From assembly GCF_023540835.1 (NCBI RefSeq), contig NZ_JALKCU010000001.1, forward strand, positions 124,001-188,000: DNA of 64,000 bases, read 5' to 3'. The translations under genes were made by a program, and so were the position numbers. The notes beneath the pieces are model-generated. The model was not told where the DNA came from. It searched no databases and was given only the letters and a program-made list of their open reading frames with translations. Positions within the stretch are counted from its first letter, which is position 1. Each line of letters begins with the position of its first letter. Positions 17,931 through 26,080 of this stretch are shown in pieces. This stretch comes from Marivivens geojensis. Lineage in GTDB: Bacteria; Pseudomonadota; Alphaproteobacteria; Rhodobacterales; Rhodobacteraceae.

Positions 17931-18181
17931 GCCAGCATCGGGTCGAGCTTCCCCGCGCGTTCAAGTGCAAACAGGTCATCGCAGCCCCCAACATGGGCGC
18001 CATCAATGAAAATCTGCGGCACGGTACGGCCACCATTTGCACGCTCTACCATTTCGGCGCGACGATCGGGGTGTTCGATCACGTCGATCTCAGTAAAGGC
18101 GACACCTTTAGAGGTCAGCAGATGCTTTGCGCGGTGGCAAAAGCCACAAAACGGGGAGGAGTAGATTTCTACGGGTTTCAT
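17927..18181 (-). CDS. grxC: Glutaredoxin 3
   Basis: This 84-residue dithiol glutaredoxin uses glutathione to reduce disulfides in the cytoplasm. The active site is C12-G-F-C15, where enteric Grx3 has CPYC; Gly in the second position is, as I recall, common in related alphaproteobacteria. The glutathione-binding parts TVPQIFIDG (cis-proline) and HVGGCDDLFALE are present. It starts at ATG 18181 and lies 28 bases after comF. The amidase gene downstream overlaps its stop, so both are made together. Confidence 0.95.
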   Translation of the reverse strand: MKPVEIYSSPFCGFCHRAKHLLTSKGVAFTEIDVIEHPDRRAEMVERANGGRTVPQIFIDGAHVGGCDDLFALERAGKLDPMLA

Positions 18182-18209
18182 AACGGACCTTTCGTGTTCA
18201 CCCGTATAT

Positions 18210-18923
18210 TTAGGTTTCTTTATACGCTCGCGCCAGTGTCAGAACGCAAACCTGCTTTGCGCCAGCCAAACGCGCCCCTTCGGTCGCCGCAGCAAGAGTT
18301 GCCCCAGTGGTCATCACATCGTCGATGATCAGAACGGATCGCCCCCGCATACGACAGCCATTCTTAGGATGCGGTCTGATGGAACCTTGCTGAAGAGCAA
18401 GTCGGGCCTCGCGCGACATGCCTTCGGTCGGCCTTGTACGATGCACTTTCGCCAAACCATCAACGACAACGGGCCGACCCAAAATACGACCTGTTTCGGC
18501 AGCTAAAAGGGCCGATTGGTTGAACCTGCGCCGAAACAACCGCGTCCAATGAAGCGGAACGGGAACAATAACCGTGTCGTCACTCAGCAGTGGTCGGGCC
18601 GCGCGAGACAACATCGCTGACAGCATTGGCACAAGGTCTTGTCGGTCCCCGTGTTTGAGCGAGAGAACCAATTTTCGCCCTCCGCCCGAATATCCGAACA
18701 CAGTCCGCCCAGTTGCCCAAGGTCGCGGCTCCATAAGGCATTCGTCGCAGAGCGCTGTTTCATCCTCGCCCATCAACGGCACACCACAATGATCGCAAAC
18801 CAGTCCATTCACGAAATCCGTGGTGGCCCAACAGTCCGGACAAAGACCAAAGTCGGCGTCGGTTAGTTGATCACATAGGCCACACTGACGCGGCAGAAAC
18901 ATGCGGACAACACTATGCAACAT
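18210..18923 (-). CDS. ComF family phosphoribosyltransferase-like protein
   Basis: The chosen start at 18923 gives 237 residues. The N-terminal part has four-cysteine zinc-ribbon motifs (CGLCDQL, CPDCW, CDHCG, CDECL, about 10-65), and the C-terminal part has the type I phosphoribosyltransferase fold with the PRPP loop VLIIDDVMTTGATL. ComF proteins are linked to DNA uptake in competent bacteria; in others they are of unknown role and lack a known phosphoribosyl acceptor. GGAA lies about 12 bases before this ATG. An ATG at 18950 would overlap the divergent methyltransferase start, and frames up to 19022 are unlikely. It leads a minus-strand series with grxC. Confidence 0.85.
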   Translation of the reverse strand: MLHSVVRMFLPRQCGLCDQLTDADFGLCPDCWATTDFVNGLVCDHCGVPLMGEDETALCDECLMEPRPWATGRTVFGYSGGGRKLVLSLKHGDRQDLVPMLSAMLSRAARPLLSDDTVIVPVPLHWTRLFRRRFNQSALLAAETGRILGRPVVVDGLAKVHRTRPTEGMSREARLALQQGSIRPHPKNGCRMRGRSVLIIDDVMTTGATLAAATEGARLAGAKQVCVLTLARAYKET

Positions 18924-18948
18924 CGTTGGTATTCCATAAACAAAGGGC

Positions 18949-19770
18949 ATGAGAACCCCGCCAAATATCGCCGACCGCGCCTCACTGGACCGCAACCGGT
19001 CTCGTATGACTGCAACATTCATGCTTGATGCTGTGGCAGACGAGATTCAGGAAAGACTGATCGAGGTTAACAGGCCGTTTAACGCGCCCGCGATTGTCTC
19101 TGGTCAGCCTGAATATTGGGCGACGCACTTCCCTGATGCGGTCCAAGTGGCGGATACTGATTTATTGACCTTGGATACGGGACGGCATGATCTCGTGATC
19201 CATGCCATGTCGATGCATTGGGCAAATGACCCCATCGGCCAAATCGTCCAATCCCGTCACGCACTCAAACCGGATGGCCTGTTTCTGGGCGCGATGTTCG
19301 GGGGGCAAACACTCCACGAACTACGGACCGTTCTAGCCGAAGCAGAGAGCCGCGTGACTGGCGGCCTATCGCCCCGCGTCGCCCCAATGGCAGAGATCCG
19401 CGATCTTGGCGCCCTTTTGCAACGGTCTGGCATGGCATTGCCCGTTGCGGATGCAATGCCGCTGAACGTAACTTATGAGGATGCCTGGGCGCTCATGCGT
19501 GACCTACGCGCGATGGGAGAGGCCAACGCACTGTCACAACGACTACGAAAGCCGACCCGCCGCGCGGTCTTTGACGACGCGGCAAAGCTCTATGCCGAAC
19601 ACTTTAGCGATGCGGATGGGCGTATTCGTGCAACATTCGAAGTAATCTTTTTAACAGGCTGGGCTCCTGATGAGAGCCAACAAAAGCCACTCTGCCCTGG
19701 ATCAGCCACGGCGCGACTGGCGGACGCACTTGGTGCAAAAGAACTCAACCTGCCCCAGACGGATGATTGA
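18949..19770 (+). CDS. SAM-dependent methyltransferase, NDUFAF5/BioC-like
   Basis: This 273-residue class I methyltransferase-like protein opens with the segments ASLDRNRSRM and EIQERLIEVNR, which resemble the mitochondrial NDUFAF5 family. That enzyme hydroxylates an arginine of complex I in eukaryotes, and proteobacteria have homologues. The region HAMSMHWANDPIGQIVQSRHAL and the later GLFLGAMFGGQTLHELR are further family signatures. The classic glycine-rich SAM loop is poorly preserved, as in those relatives. The ATG at 18949 shares CATG with a possible comF start on the other strand. hemH follows after 51 bases. The true substrate is not known. Confidence 0.8.
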   Translation: MRTPPNIADRASLDRNRSRMTATFMLDAVADEIQERLIEVNRPFNAPAIVSGQPEYWATHFPDAVQVADTDLLTLDTGRHDLVIHAMSMHWANDPIGQIVQSRHALKPDGLFLGAMFGGQTLHELRTVLAEAESRVTGGLSPRVAPMAEIRDLGALLQRSGMALPVADAMPLNVTYEDAWALMRDLRAMGEANALSQRLRKPTRRAVFDDAAKLYAEHFSDADGRIRATFEVIFLTGWAPDESQQKPLCPGSATARLADALGAKELNLPQTDD

Positions 19771-19821
19771 CCCATCGGGGTTTTGACATATCTCTGGCCC
19801 AAACTACGGAACGGGACTGAC

Positions 19822-20895
19822 ATGAAAGACGTAAAGAACACTGGCGGAATGGCAAAATGCCCCGTCCGCGCACCTGCCGATCACCCCGCCATCAAACCGC
19901 GCCGGATTGGTGTTTTGCTGGCCAACCTCGGTACGCCTGATGCGACGGATTACTGGTCGATGCGCCGCTACCTCAGCGAGTTTTTGTCTGACAAACGTGT
20001 TATCGATTACCCCGCGTGGAAATGGCAGCCAATCCTACAGGGCATCATTCTGTCGATCCGTCCGCAGAAATCTGGCGCTGCCTATCGCTCTATCTGGAAC
20101 ACCGAAAAAGACGAAAGCCCGTTGATGACCATCACACGGGACCAAACGACAGCGATCCGCGCAAGCTTGCAAGGGTTATTCGGTGAGCAAGTGATCGTCG
20201 ATTTCTGCATGCGTTATGGTAATCCATCGACAGAATCGAAAGTCCGAGAGATGGCTGATGCGGGCTGCGACCGCATCCTGTTTTTCCCGCTCTATCCGCA
20301 ATACGCGGGTGCGACATCGGCCACTGCGAACGATCAGTTCTTCCGTGCGCTGATGAAGGAAAAATTCCAGCCCGTCGCACGCATCGTACCGCCCTATTTC
20401 GAAGATCCAGCTTATATCGACGCGCTAGCTGCATCGGTGCAGCATGCCTATGACGCGATGGACGAAAAGCCCTCAATGTTGGTCTGTTCATATCACGGCT
20501 TGCCGAAACGTTACCTGACCGAAGCTGGCGACCCCTATCACTGTCATTGCGCCAAAACCACGCGTCTCTTGAAAGAGCGGCTCGGTTGGGATGACACGCA
20601 GATCAAAACGACCTTCCAGTCGAAATTTGGTCCTGAAGAGTGGCTTCAGCCCTACACCGTCGAAGAAGTCGCGCGCTTAGCTGAACAGGGTCACAAACAC
20701 ATTGCAGTGATCGCACCTGCCTTCAGCGCCGATTGCATCGAAACGCTGGAAGAAATCAACGAAGAGATCAAAGAGAGCTTTGAAGAGGCTGGCGGCGAGC
20801 ATTTCAGCTACATTCCGTGCCTCAACGACGACCCTGCGCATATCAAAGCGCTCACCGGCGTCATCATCCAGAACCTCAAAGGCTGGATTGGGTAA
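19822..20895 (+). CDS. hemH: Ferrochelatase
   Basis: Ferrochelatase inserts ferrous iron into protoporphyrin IX, the last step of heme synthesis. The 357-residue protein shows RIGVLLANLGTPDATDYW, the MRYGNPSTE segment, FFPLYPQYAGATSATANDQF, and SYHGLPKRY, which holds the conserved active-site His. A short Cys-rich segment YHCHCAKTT follows. I start at ATG 19822; a TTG at 19783 would give 13 more residues but lacks a ribosome site and lies in a possible -35 TTGACA. The N-terminal 20 residues are rich in Lys/Pro and not part of the core. Heme enzymes HemJ and HemW are also coded in this window. Confidence 0.97.
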   Translation: MKDVKNTGGMAKCPVRAPADHPAIKPRRIGVLLANLGTPDATDYWSMRRYLSEFLSDKRVIDYPAWKWQPILQGIILSIRPQKSGAAYRSIWNTEKDESPLMTITRDQTTAIRASLQGLFGEQVIVDFCMRYGNPSTESKVREMADAGCDRILFFPLYPQYAGATSATANDQFFRALMKEKFQPVARIVPPYFEDPAYIDALAASVQHAYDAMDEKPSMLVCSYHGLPKRYLTEAGDPYHCHCAKTTRLLKERLGWDDTQIKTTFQSKFGPEEWLQPYTVEEVARLAEQGHKHIAVIAPAFSADCIETLEEINEEIKESFEEAGGEHFSYIPCLNDDPAHIKALTGVIIQNLKGWIG

Positions 20896-20897
20896 AA

Positions 20898-20930
20898 GAA
20901 AAGGGCCGGTTGCTATGCAACCGGCCCAAT
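20898..20930. terminator. Terminator between hemH and the 61-residue protein gene
   Basis: A perfect 11-bp stem GGGCCGGTTGC (20903-20913) pairs with 20917-20927 around a TAT loop. On the minus strand it is followed by TTTTCTTTT, so it is strongest for the 61-residue gene and probably also stops hemH transcripts. Confidence 0.85.
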
Positions 20931-20950
20931 CTTGTCACTGAGACTTCGAA

Positions 20951-21136
20951 TTAGTTCGAAGCTGCAGCAGCGATCAGAGCAACCAGGATCAGCGGAATGA
21001 TCAGGCCCGAAGCGGACGACGAAGTCGCTGCTTCTTCAACAACTACTGGCTCAACAGTTACAACCGGAGCCATGCCACCTGCGAAAGCAGCAGAAGCGAA
21101 ACCGGTGAAAGCAGCGGCGAGAGCGATTTTTTTCAT
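20951..21136 (-). CDS. Small exported/membrane protein, 61 residues
   Basis: This is a 61-residue protein with a clear signal peptide (KKIALAAAFTGFASAAFAGG). A short Val/Glu/Ala linker (VVTVEPVVVEEAATSSSASG) and a C-terminal hydrophobic helix (GLIIPLILVALIAAAASN) follow. A mature form of about 43 residues would be anchored in the membrane by its C-terminus. The ATG at 21136 has a GGAGA site, and a strong terminator follows. Small proteins of this build occur beside ferrochelatase in related genomes as I remember, but no function is known to me. A role in heme or envelope matters would be guesswork. Confidence 0.75.
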   Translation of the reverse strand: MKKIALAAAFTGFASAAFAGGMAPVVTVEPVVVEEAATSSSASGLIIPLILVALIAAAASN

Positions 21137-21289
21137 AACAATTCTCCAATTTTCTTGTCGCAGGAACCTAAGTGTTGAGGACGGTCCGCGACAGTCAAGA
21201 CTTACCTCGTGTACGAGTGTAAACTAGATAATCAGGCGTTCTGCCAAGAGGTTTTCTTATTTTTGCCACAAAAGATTTTGTGATTGTGG

Positions 21290-21874
21290 TTAAATCAGCA
21301 ACACCTGAGTGCCTACTTTGGTCAAACCATAAAGCTCTGCGATGTGTTCATTGTACAGGCCAATACACCCATTCGACGACCGACGGCCAATTTTACGCGT
21401 GTCGTGGGTGCCATGGATTCGGTAATACTGCCACGACAGATAGAGAGCGTGGGTTCCCAATGGATTATCTGGGCCCGGTCCAATGTAGTCCGGCCATTCG
21501 GGGTTCCGCTCTAGCATCGACGGTGTCGGACGCCATTCAGGCCCAATAACGCGACGCACAATCTCTGTTTTTCCCAAGCGGGTAAGATCAGCGGTCAACG
21601 GCACAGAGGTCGGGAAGAGCTTGTAAACAGACTGGTCTTCAGACCAGAAGTGCAATGCACGGCTCTGCGTATCCACCAAAATCGCACCGTTGCGAAGAGT
21701 GTCGAAATAGGGCCGCCAATCCAAGGATCGGAAGCTCGAGATATTCCGTTGAACCGAATGCGAGATATCGCTTTCGATTTCAGTCGAACCTTCGGTCTGG
21801 GCAACGCTGCGGGTGCCTATGGTTGCGGCGGCAGCGGCCACAAATGCACGGCGGCTAAATTTCGGGTCGGTCAT
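21290..21874 (-). CDS. L,D-transpeptidase (YkuD domain), Tat-type signal
   Basis: This 194-residue protein has the YkuD fold that forms 3-3 crosslinks in peptidoglycan or attaches proteins to it, acting in the periplasm. I start at ATG 21874 because it begins the twin-arginine-like leader DPKFSRRAFVAAAAATIG; a longer frame to 21943 places the signal internally. The active site is formed by YRIHGTHDTRKIG (His) and SSNGCIGLYNEHIAELY (Cys), with Asn where many members have Arg or His. The body (FDTLRNGAILVDTQSRALHF) matches the start of the catalytic domain. A second L,D-transpeptidase is 700 bases away. The intergenic stretch to the 61-residue gene (153 bases) has only an AT-rich inverted repeat. 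Confidence 0.92.
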   Translation of the reverse strand: MTDPKFSRRAFVAAAAATIGTRSVAQTEGSTEIESDISHSVQRNISSFRSLDWRPYFDTLRNGAILVDTQSRALHFWSEDQSVYKLFPTSVPLTADLTRLGKTEIVRRVIGPEWRPTPSMLERNPEWPDYIGPGPDNPLGTHALYLSWQYYRIHGTHDTRKIGRRSSNGCIGLYNEHIAELYGLTKVGTQVLLI

Positions 21875-22042
21875 GTCTGTATGCTCCGGCGTGGTAGGGG
21901 CCACGGTTGTTTGATGATGAAATACGCCTTTGTGCTGTTTCATTCAATTCACACATAGCGGAGATCGGCCAAACCTTGCGCAACTGGGTTTGAATTGCCA
22001 CGAATCAAAGGATATGAGTTTCGCGTCTAACAGGAGTTCATC

Positions 22043-22561
22043 ATGAATCGTCGTCACGTTATGTTCGGGTTCGCGGCTTTGGGTCTTGCGGGCTGCACGT
22101 TGGGTAACGGGCCGCGCCTTGGTCCAGATGGGCTTCCCTTACCGTCTATCTACGTCATCCAACCAAACGACGAAGCTGCGATCGAATATCGTATGCTCGA
22201 CGGTGTGAACGTGCTGCGTCAGGCGCGTGGCCTGACACCACTTACGCTGAACGCGCAACTGAATGCGGCTGCGGCAACTCATTCGCGTGATATGTCCCTC
22301 CAAAACCGTCCTTGGCACTTTGGGTCCGACGGCTCCTCGCCGCTCGACCGCGGTCGTCGTGTTGGCTATTCGGGACAAATCTTGGGTGAAAATATCTCTG
22401 AAACTTTCGAGACAGAGATGCAGACCCTCGCTGCGTGGCTTGAACAGGCAGACACTCGCGATGTGATCCTTGACCCCAACGCCCGCGAGATGGGCTTTGC
22501 TTGGTTCCAAGAATCAAACGGTAAAATCTGGTGGACTTTTGTGACCGGCAAGCCCCTTTAA
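22043..22561 (+). CDS. CAP-domain (SCP/PR-1-like) lipoprotein
   Basis: The 172-residue protein starts with a lipoprotein signal (RRHVMFGFAALGLAGC, Cys 18 as lipidated residue). The rest is a CAP domain: NVLRQARGLTPLTLNAQLN, then AAATHSRDMSLQNRPWHFG (His and surroundings), GYSGQILGENISE and ARDVILDPNAREMGFAW-like segments. Bacterial CAP proteins are secreted and many have unknown roles; some act on peptidoglycan or lipids. It faces an L,D-transpeptidase lipoprotein gene and shares four bases of stop codon with it (TTAA at 22558-22561). An L,D-transpeptidase gene also lies on the other side, so a cell-wall role is plausible. Confidence 0.88.
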   Translation: MNRRHVMFGFAALGLAGCTLGNGPRLGPDGLPLPSIYVIQPNDEAAIEYRMLDGVNVLRQARGLTPLTLNAQLNAAAATHSRDMSLQNRPWHFGSDGSSPLDRGRRVGYSGQILGENISETFETEMQTLAAWLEQADTRDVILDPNAREMGFAWFQESNGKIWWTFVTGKPL

Positions 22562-23052
22562 GGGTAGATAAAGATCGGCGTCCCATTCGGAACCATCGCA
22601 TAAATCTCTTCGATCTCAGCGTTCGAGACAGCAATACAGCCCGCTGTCCAATCAATGCTGCTATCTGCGATAGATGGCGTCCCGTGGATGAAAATTTCTC
22701 CGCCTGGAGAGCGGCCTTGTGAGGCAGCATAAGCTCTATCCTGAGCGTTCGGATATGAGATACCGAGCGACAGGTGATAGGCCGAGTTCGGATTCCGACG
22801 GTTGATCACATAAGTTCCTTCAGGTGTCTTACCGTCACCCTCGAACTGTTTGTGTCCCTCTGGGGCAAAACCCATGCGGATGTCGTAGCTCCGCATCACA
22901 TTGGTATCGTGCATAAGATACATGCGACGCGCACCTTTGTTCACAACAATCGACGTGATCTCTGGCCCTTCGTAAGCCAAAAATTTTGTCGTCCGCCCAC
23001 ACGACGATAGGCCAAGCGCGATGGTTAGGATCAACAGAATCCGTGTGAACAT
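22558..23052 (-). CDS. L,D-transpeptidase lipoprotein
   Basis: This 164-residue YkuD protein has a lipoprotein signal (RILLILTIALGLSSC, Cys 18). The catalytic core shows MYLMHDTNVMRSYDIRMGF, GKTPEGTYVINRRNP, EIFIHGTPS (His) and DWTAGCIAVSNAEIEEIY (Cys). It is a short family member, similar to the ErfK/YafK types that mostly consist of the core alone. Its stop overlaps the CAP gene stop on the opposite strand. It lies 85 bases after the broken methyltransferase gene in the same direction, with nothing clear in that gap besides a small AT-rich inverted repeat. Confidence 0.92.
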   Translation of the reverse strand: MFTRILLILTIALGLSSCGRTTKFLAYEGPEITSIVVNKGARRMYLMHDTNVMRSYDIRMGFAPEGHKQFEGDGKTPEGTYVINRRNPNSAYHLSLGISYPNAQDRAYAASQGRSPGGEIFIHGTPSIADSSIDWTAGCIAVSNAEIEEIYAMVPNGTPIFIYP

Positions 23053-23137
23053 TAGGTACTGCCTCGATGCGATTTTCGCTTTTATTGCGCACCGTCTACA
23101 CGAATTTGAATCCGCCGCCTAGCTACCCAAATTGACA

Positions 23138-24331
23138 TCAATTGCGCGTAAATGCAGCAACGACCTCGGTGTGGTGTGACCAACGGAACTGATCGACGAC
23201 TGTCACGGGGCCGAGCGTAAAGCCCGCGTCAATCAAGGTTCTCGCATCTCGAGCAAAAGTCACGGGATTGCATGACACCATCGCCACTGTAGCGACTTTG
23301 CACTCTGCAATTTCAGCAACTTGCGCCTCTGCGCCTGCACGCGGCGGGTCGATTACAATAGCGTCGAATTCATTCAGTTCGTCGGGCAAAAGTGGACGAC
23401 GGAACAGGTCACGCGTCTCGACCGAAACGCGGTGCAACCCGCCAGTGCTGCGCCAACCACGGTCCAATGCGTCCATCATCTCTCGGACGCCCTCAACCGC
23501 GTGAACCGAAGCCTTACGCGCCAAAGGCAGGGTAAATATCCCCGACCCAGCAAAGAGGTCCACGACCTTATCAGCATTGCCGACAATCACGCTCACCGCA
23601 TCTTGTAGAGCTTTCTCACCGTGCTTGGTCGCCTGTAGGAACGCCCCAGGCGGTGGCACGACGAGCGATCCCCCAAAATCCTGACGCGGTGGGTGAATGG
23701 TCACGACGGGCTCGTCAACCCAAACCAACCGCGCGATCCCGAATTCGTTCGCCCACTGCGCCAGATCGACCCGCAAATCAGTCGTAAGCTCTTTTTCAGT
23801 CTAGATATGCACATCGGGACCATCAACGCTCATGCTGACGGTCATCGCAACTTCAGCCTTACGGCTCGCAGCGAGGACGGTTAGCGCGTTGAGTGCAGGG
23901 AGAGTTGCGATCAGTTCTGGCGCCAAAAGCTGACAATCTGGCACCTCGACTAGCGTGTCAGAGGCGCGCGCATGGAACCCTACAAGCGTTCCCTTTTTTG
24001 TGCGACGGCCAGCCAATTTCGCGCGGCGACGAGATTTGATCGGGCTTGTGATCGTTTCCGCGATGGTCGCTTCAATCCCCTGCGCAGACAGGGCACGCTC
24101 AACAGTCGATGCCTTCCAAGCCGCAACGAAGGCGTCGGATGCATGCTGCATCGCGCAGCCACCGCAGGATTTATAATGGCGGCATGGCGGGCTAACACGA
24201 TCAGCCGAAGGAGAGACGATACGAACGCCATCATCTGTGACTTCGACCTCTTCCGAAGGAAGCGTGCGCGGAACCATCGTGCCGTCTTCGGCGCGACCTA
24301 AACCAGTGTGTGTGAGGCTTTGAATTTTCAT
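23138..24331 (-). pseudogene. 23S rRNA (uracil-5-)-methyltransferase-like (RlmD/TrmA family), interrupted by an amber codon
   Basis: Two frames in the same phase, 23801-24331 (176 residues) and 23138-23776 (212 residues), join into one protein of about 397 codons, the usual size of the family. They are separated by a single in-frame TAG (23801-23803). The N-terminal half has the iron-sulfur cysteines C50, C56, C59 and C133 (CRHYKSCGGCAMQ, PDCQLL). The C-terminal half has the SAM motif VVDLFAGSGIFTLPLA, IDPPRAGAEAQ and the catalytic SCNPVTFARD. All active parts are intact, so the loss must be recent, or it is a sequencing error. Restart at TTG 23776, after AAAGAG, could give a separate C-terminal half. 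The likely substrate is a uridine of 23S rRNA or tRNA. Confidence 0.85.
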
Positions 24332-24353
24332 GGCGCTTCCTTAGCGGGGCAAT

Positions 24354-25496
24354 TCATCCTGCGCTAGAGATCAGAGCATCTCGCGACAACGTAAATCCAG
24401 AGGCGATCCAATCCGCTTCGAGTTTGCGAAGCCGTTCGCCCAATGCAGCCCCCGTAAATGCTGGCATCAGATCAGCCGCCTTCACAGGAAACGATTGCTG
24501 CATGGCATGATGCACGATCGCCAGATCGTCGGGATCAATTGGTTGTCCCATCGATGCTTGACGCACGAGGTAACTGTCTTCAGCGGTGTCTTTGAACCGA
24601 TATCCTAACTCGGGAAAATCCAAGCAGACGCCAGCCTGAATAGCCTCAAGCCGCCGATTATCTGCGTTCGACAAACGCAACCGCTCAGGAACATCCTCGC
24701 CTCCGATGACCGCCAATCGACGGATCGGATCAGGACTACGGTCGCCCTCTAAATGAACAAGGATCGCGAGGTTTTGTGCCTGCGCGCCGGGGAGGACCGC
24801 ATACAGCACTCCGCTCGCCGCCATTGCGGCCATCGCAGGCGCAGGGTCAGCGGCGGACAAGAGTTTACGCATTTCAGAACCAACACGCTCTGCCGACAAT
24901 TGCGCCAACCCGTCGAGGTTTTCAGCGCAAGCAGCCAAACCATCGGCATCAATGCCCAACGCAGGATCGCCATACCAAGCCGAAAAACGGAAGAACCGAA
25001 GGATGCGCAAGTAATCTTCGCGAATGCGCTGATCTGCATCACCGATGAAACGAAGATGCCCAGCGCGAAGGTCGGGTAGACCATTCACGGGGTCAAACAC
25101 TTCACCATTCGGCGCAGCGTAGAGCGCGTTCATCGTGAAATCACGACGGCGGGCGTCTTCTTCCGTCGTGTCCGCAAAATCGACGACCGCGTGACGACCA
25201 TCCGTGTCTACATCCCTTCGGAAGGTGGTAATCTCAAACGGGATTCCATCGGCAACTACGGTGATTGTGCCGTGATCAATGCCAGTCGGGATCGCCTTTA
25301 AACCGGCCTGTTTTGCCTGTTTTAGGGTCTGTTCTGGCCGCGCATCTGTCGAAATATCCAAATCCGACACGGGCTTTCCGAGCAAAGCATTCCGCACGCA
25401 CCCACCGACAAAGTAGGCTTGAAACCCACCGTCCGTCAGCGCCGTGCACACGGCCTGCGACGCAGGGTGCGTTAACCAATCCGCCGTCAGTCGCAT
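24354..25496 (-). CDS. cca: CCA-adding tRNA nucleotidyltransferase
   Basis: This 380-residue class II nucleotidyltransferase adds or repairs the 3' CCA of tRNA. Motif A GGCVRNALLGKPVSDLDIST (ending with the two catalytic Asp) is followed by GTITVVADGIPFEITTFRRD, RRRDFTMNALY and LRAGHLRFIGDADQRIREDYLRI-type segments, as expected for the head and neck domains. The start is ATG 25496, with GGAA eight bases upstream. A longer frame runs to 25595, but the family start fits MRLTADWL. It overlaps the Nudix gene by 10 bases, so both are likely in one transcript with hslO. Poly(A) polymerase I is the main alternative, but the tail regions fit CCA enzymes. Confidence 0.93.
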   Translation of the reverse strand: MRLTADWLTHPASQAVCTALTDGGFQAYFVGGCVRNALLGKPVSDLDISTDARPEQTLKQAKQAGLKAIPTGIDHGTITVVADGIPFEITTFRRDVDTDGRHAVVDFADTTEEDARRRDFTMNALYAAPNGEVFDPVNGLPDLRAGHLRFIGDADQRIREDYLRILRFFRFSAWYGDPALGIDADGLAACAENLDGLAQLSAERVGSEMRKLLSAADPAPAMAAMAASGVLYAVLPGAQAQNLAILVHLEGDRSPDPIRRLAVIGGEDVPERLRLSNADNRRLEAIQAGVCLDFPELGYRFKDTAEDSYLVRQASMGQPIDPDDLAIVHHAMQQSFPVKAADLMPAFTGAALGERLRKLEADWIASGFTLSRDALISSAG

Positions 25497-26080
25497 AGAC
25501 GTTCCGCCAATCCGCGCAGCATCCGCGCAGTGGCCCCCCAGATGTAATACGGGCCATAAGGTGCGGTGAAATAATACCGTCGGCGTCCCTGCCAACGACG
25601 CCCCTCGATCCGATAATTCGTGCGGTTCGCAATATGGTCGAAGGGTACGGTAAAAACCTCCTCGACCTCTCCAAGTTCAGGAACAGGTGTCCAGTCGCCT
25701 CGGATCATCGAAACGACTGGCGTCACAACATAGCTCGTGACCGTTTCGTGAGACGGCAAAGTTCCCAAGACACTGACCTGAGAAGGGTCTAACCCGACCT
25801 CCTCCTGCGCTTCACGCAAGGCCGCATCTACAAGTGTCTCGCCCTGCTCAACCTTCCCACCGGGAAAGGCGATCTGACCTGGGTGGTGTTTCAACCGGGC
25901 CGACCGTTTGGTCAGCAAAAGCCGACCGTCCTCGTGGAACGCAACCAACACCGCGGCTGGCTTGAGCACGCGGTTTTCAGGGAGCTTTGTATCTGGGTTC
26001 AGATCGAAATCAGAGGTTTCGCCGCCCTGAGCATACAAGGCGGCGATTAGGCGGTCTTCTGCCTTATTCCTCTGAATCAT
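25487..26080 (-). CDS. Nudix hydrolase, CoA pyrophosphatase type
   Basis: This 197-residue Nudix protein fits the NudL/CoA-pyrophosphatase branch, which cleaves coenzyme A and its oxidised forms. The UPF0035-like extension before the box, KHHPGQIAFPGGKVEQGE, followed by ALREAQEEVGLDPSQV, is typical for that branch (LLTKRSARL precedes it). I start at ATG 26080, overlapping the end of hslO by 17 bases; a longer frame reaches 26140 but is inside hslO. The C-terminal part (EVEEVFTVPFDHIANRTNY, YYIWGATARMLRGLAERL) also fits. It lies in the hslO-nudix-cca series. Confidence 0.9.
   Translation of the reverse strand: MIQRNKAEDRLIAALYAQGGETSDFDLNPDTKLPENRVLKPAAVLVAFHEDGRLLLTKRSARLKHHPGQIAFPGGKVEQGETLVDAALREAQEEVGLDPSQVSVLGTLPSHETVTSYVVTPVVSMIRGDWTPVPELGEVEEVFTVPFDHIANRTNYRIEGRRWQGRRRYYFTAPYGPYYIWGATARMLRGLAERLCD

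Noticed and set aside
19783-19821. TTG start for hemH 13 codons upstream
   Set aside because: No ribosome site, and the bases overlap a promoter-like TTGACA. The ATG at 19822 fits better.
21268-21283. AT-rich inverted repeat CACAAAA-GA-TTTTGTG after the L,D-transpeptidase gene
   Set aside because: The loop is too short and no T-tract follows, so it is not a convincing terminator.
23801-23803. TAG read as pyrrolysine or by recoding
   Set aside because: No pyrrolysine system is expected in this group, and TAG is at a non-catalytic, variable site. A nonsense mutation or sequencing error is simpler.
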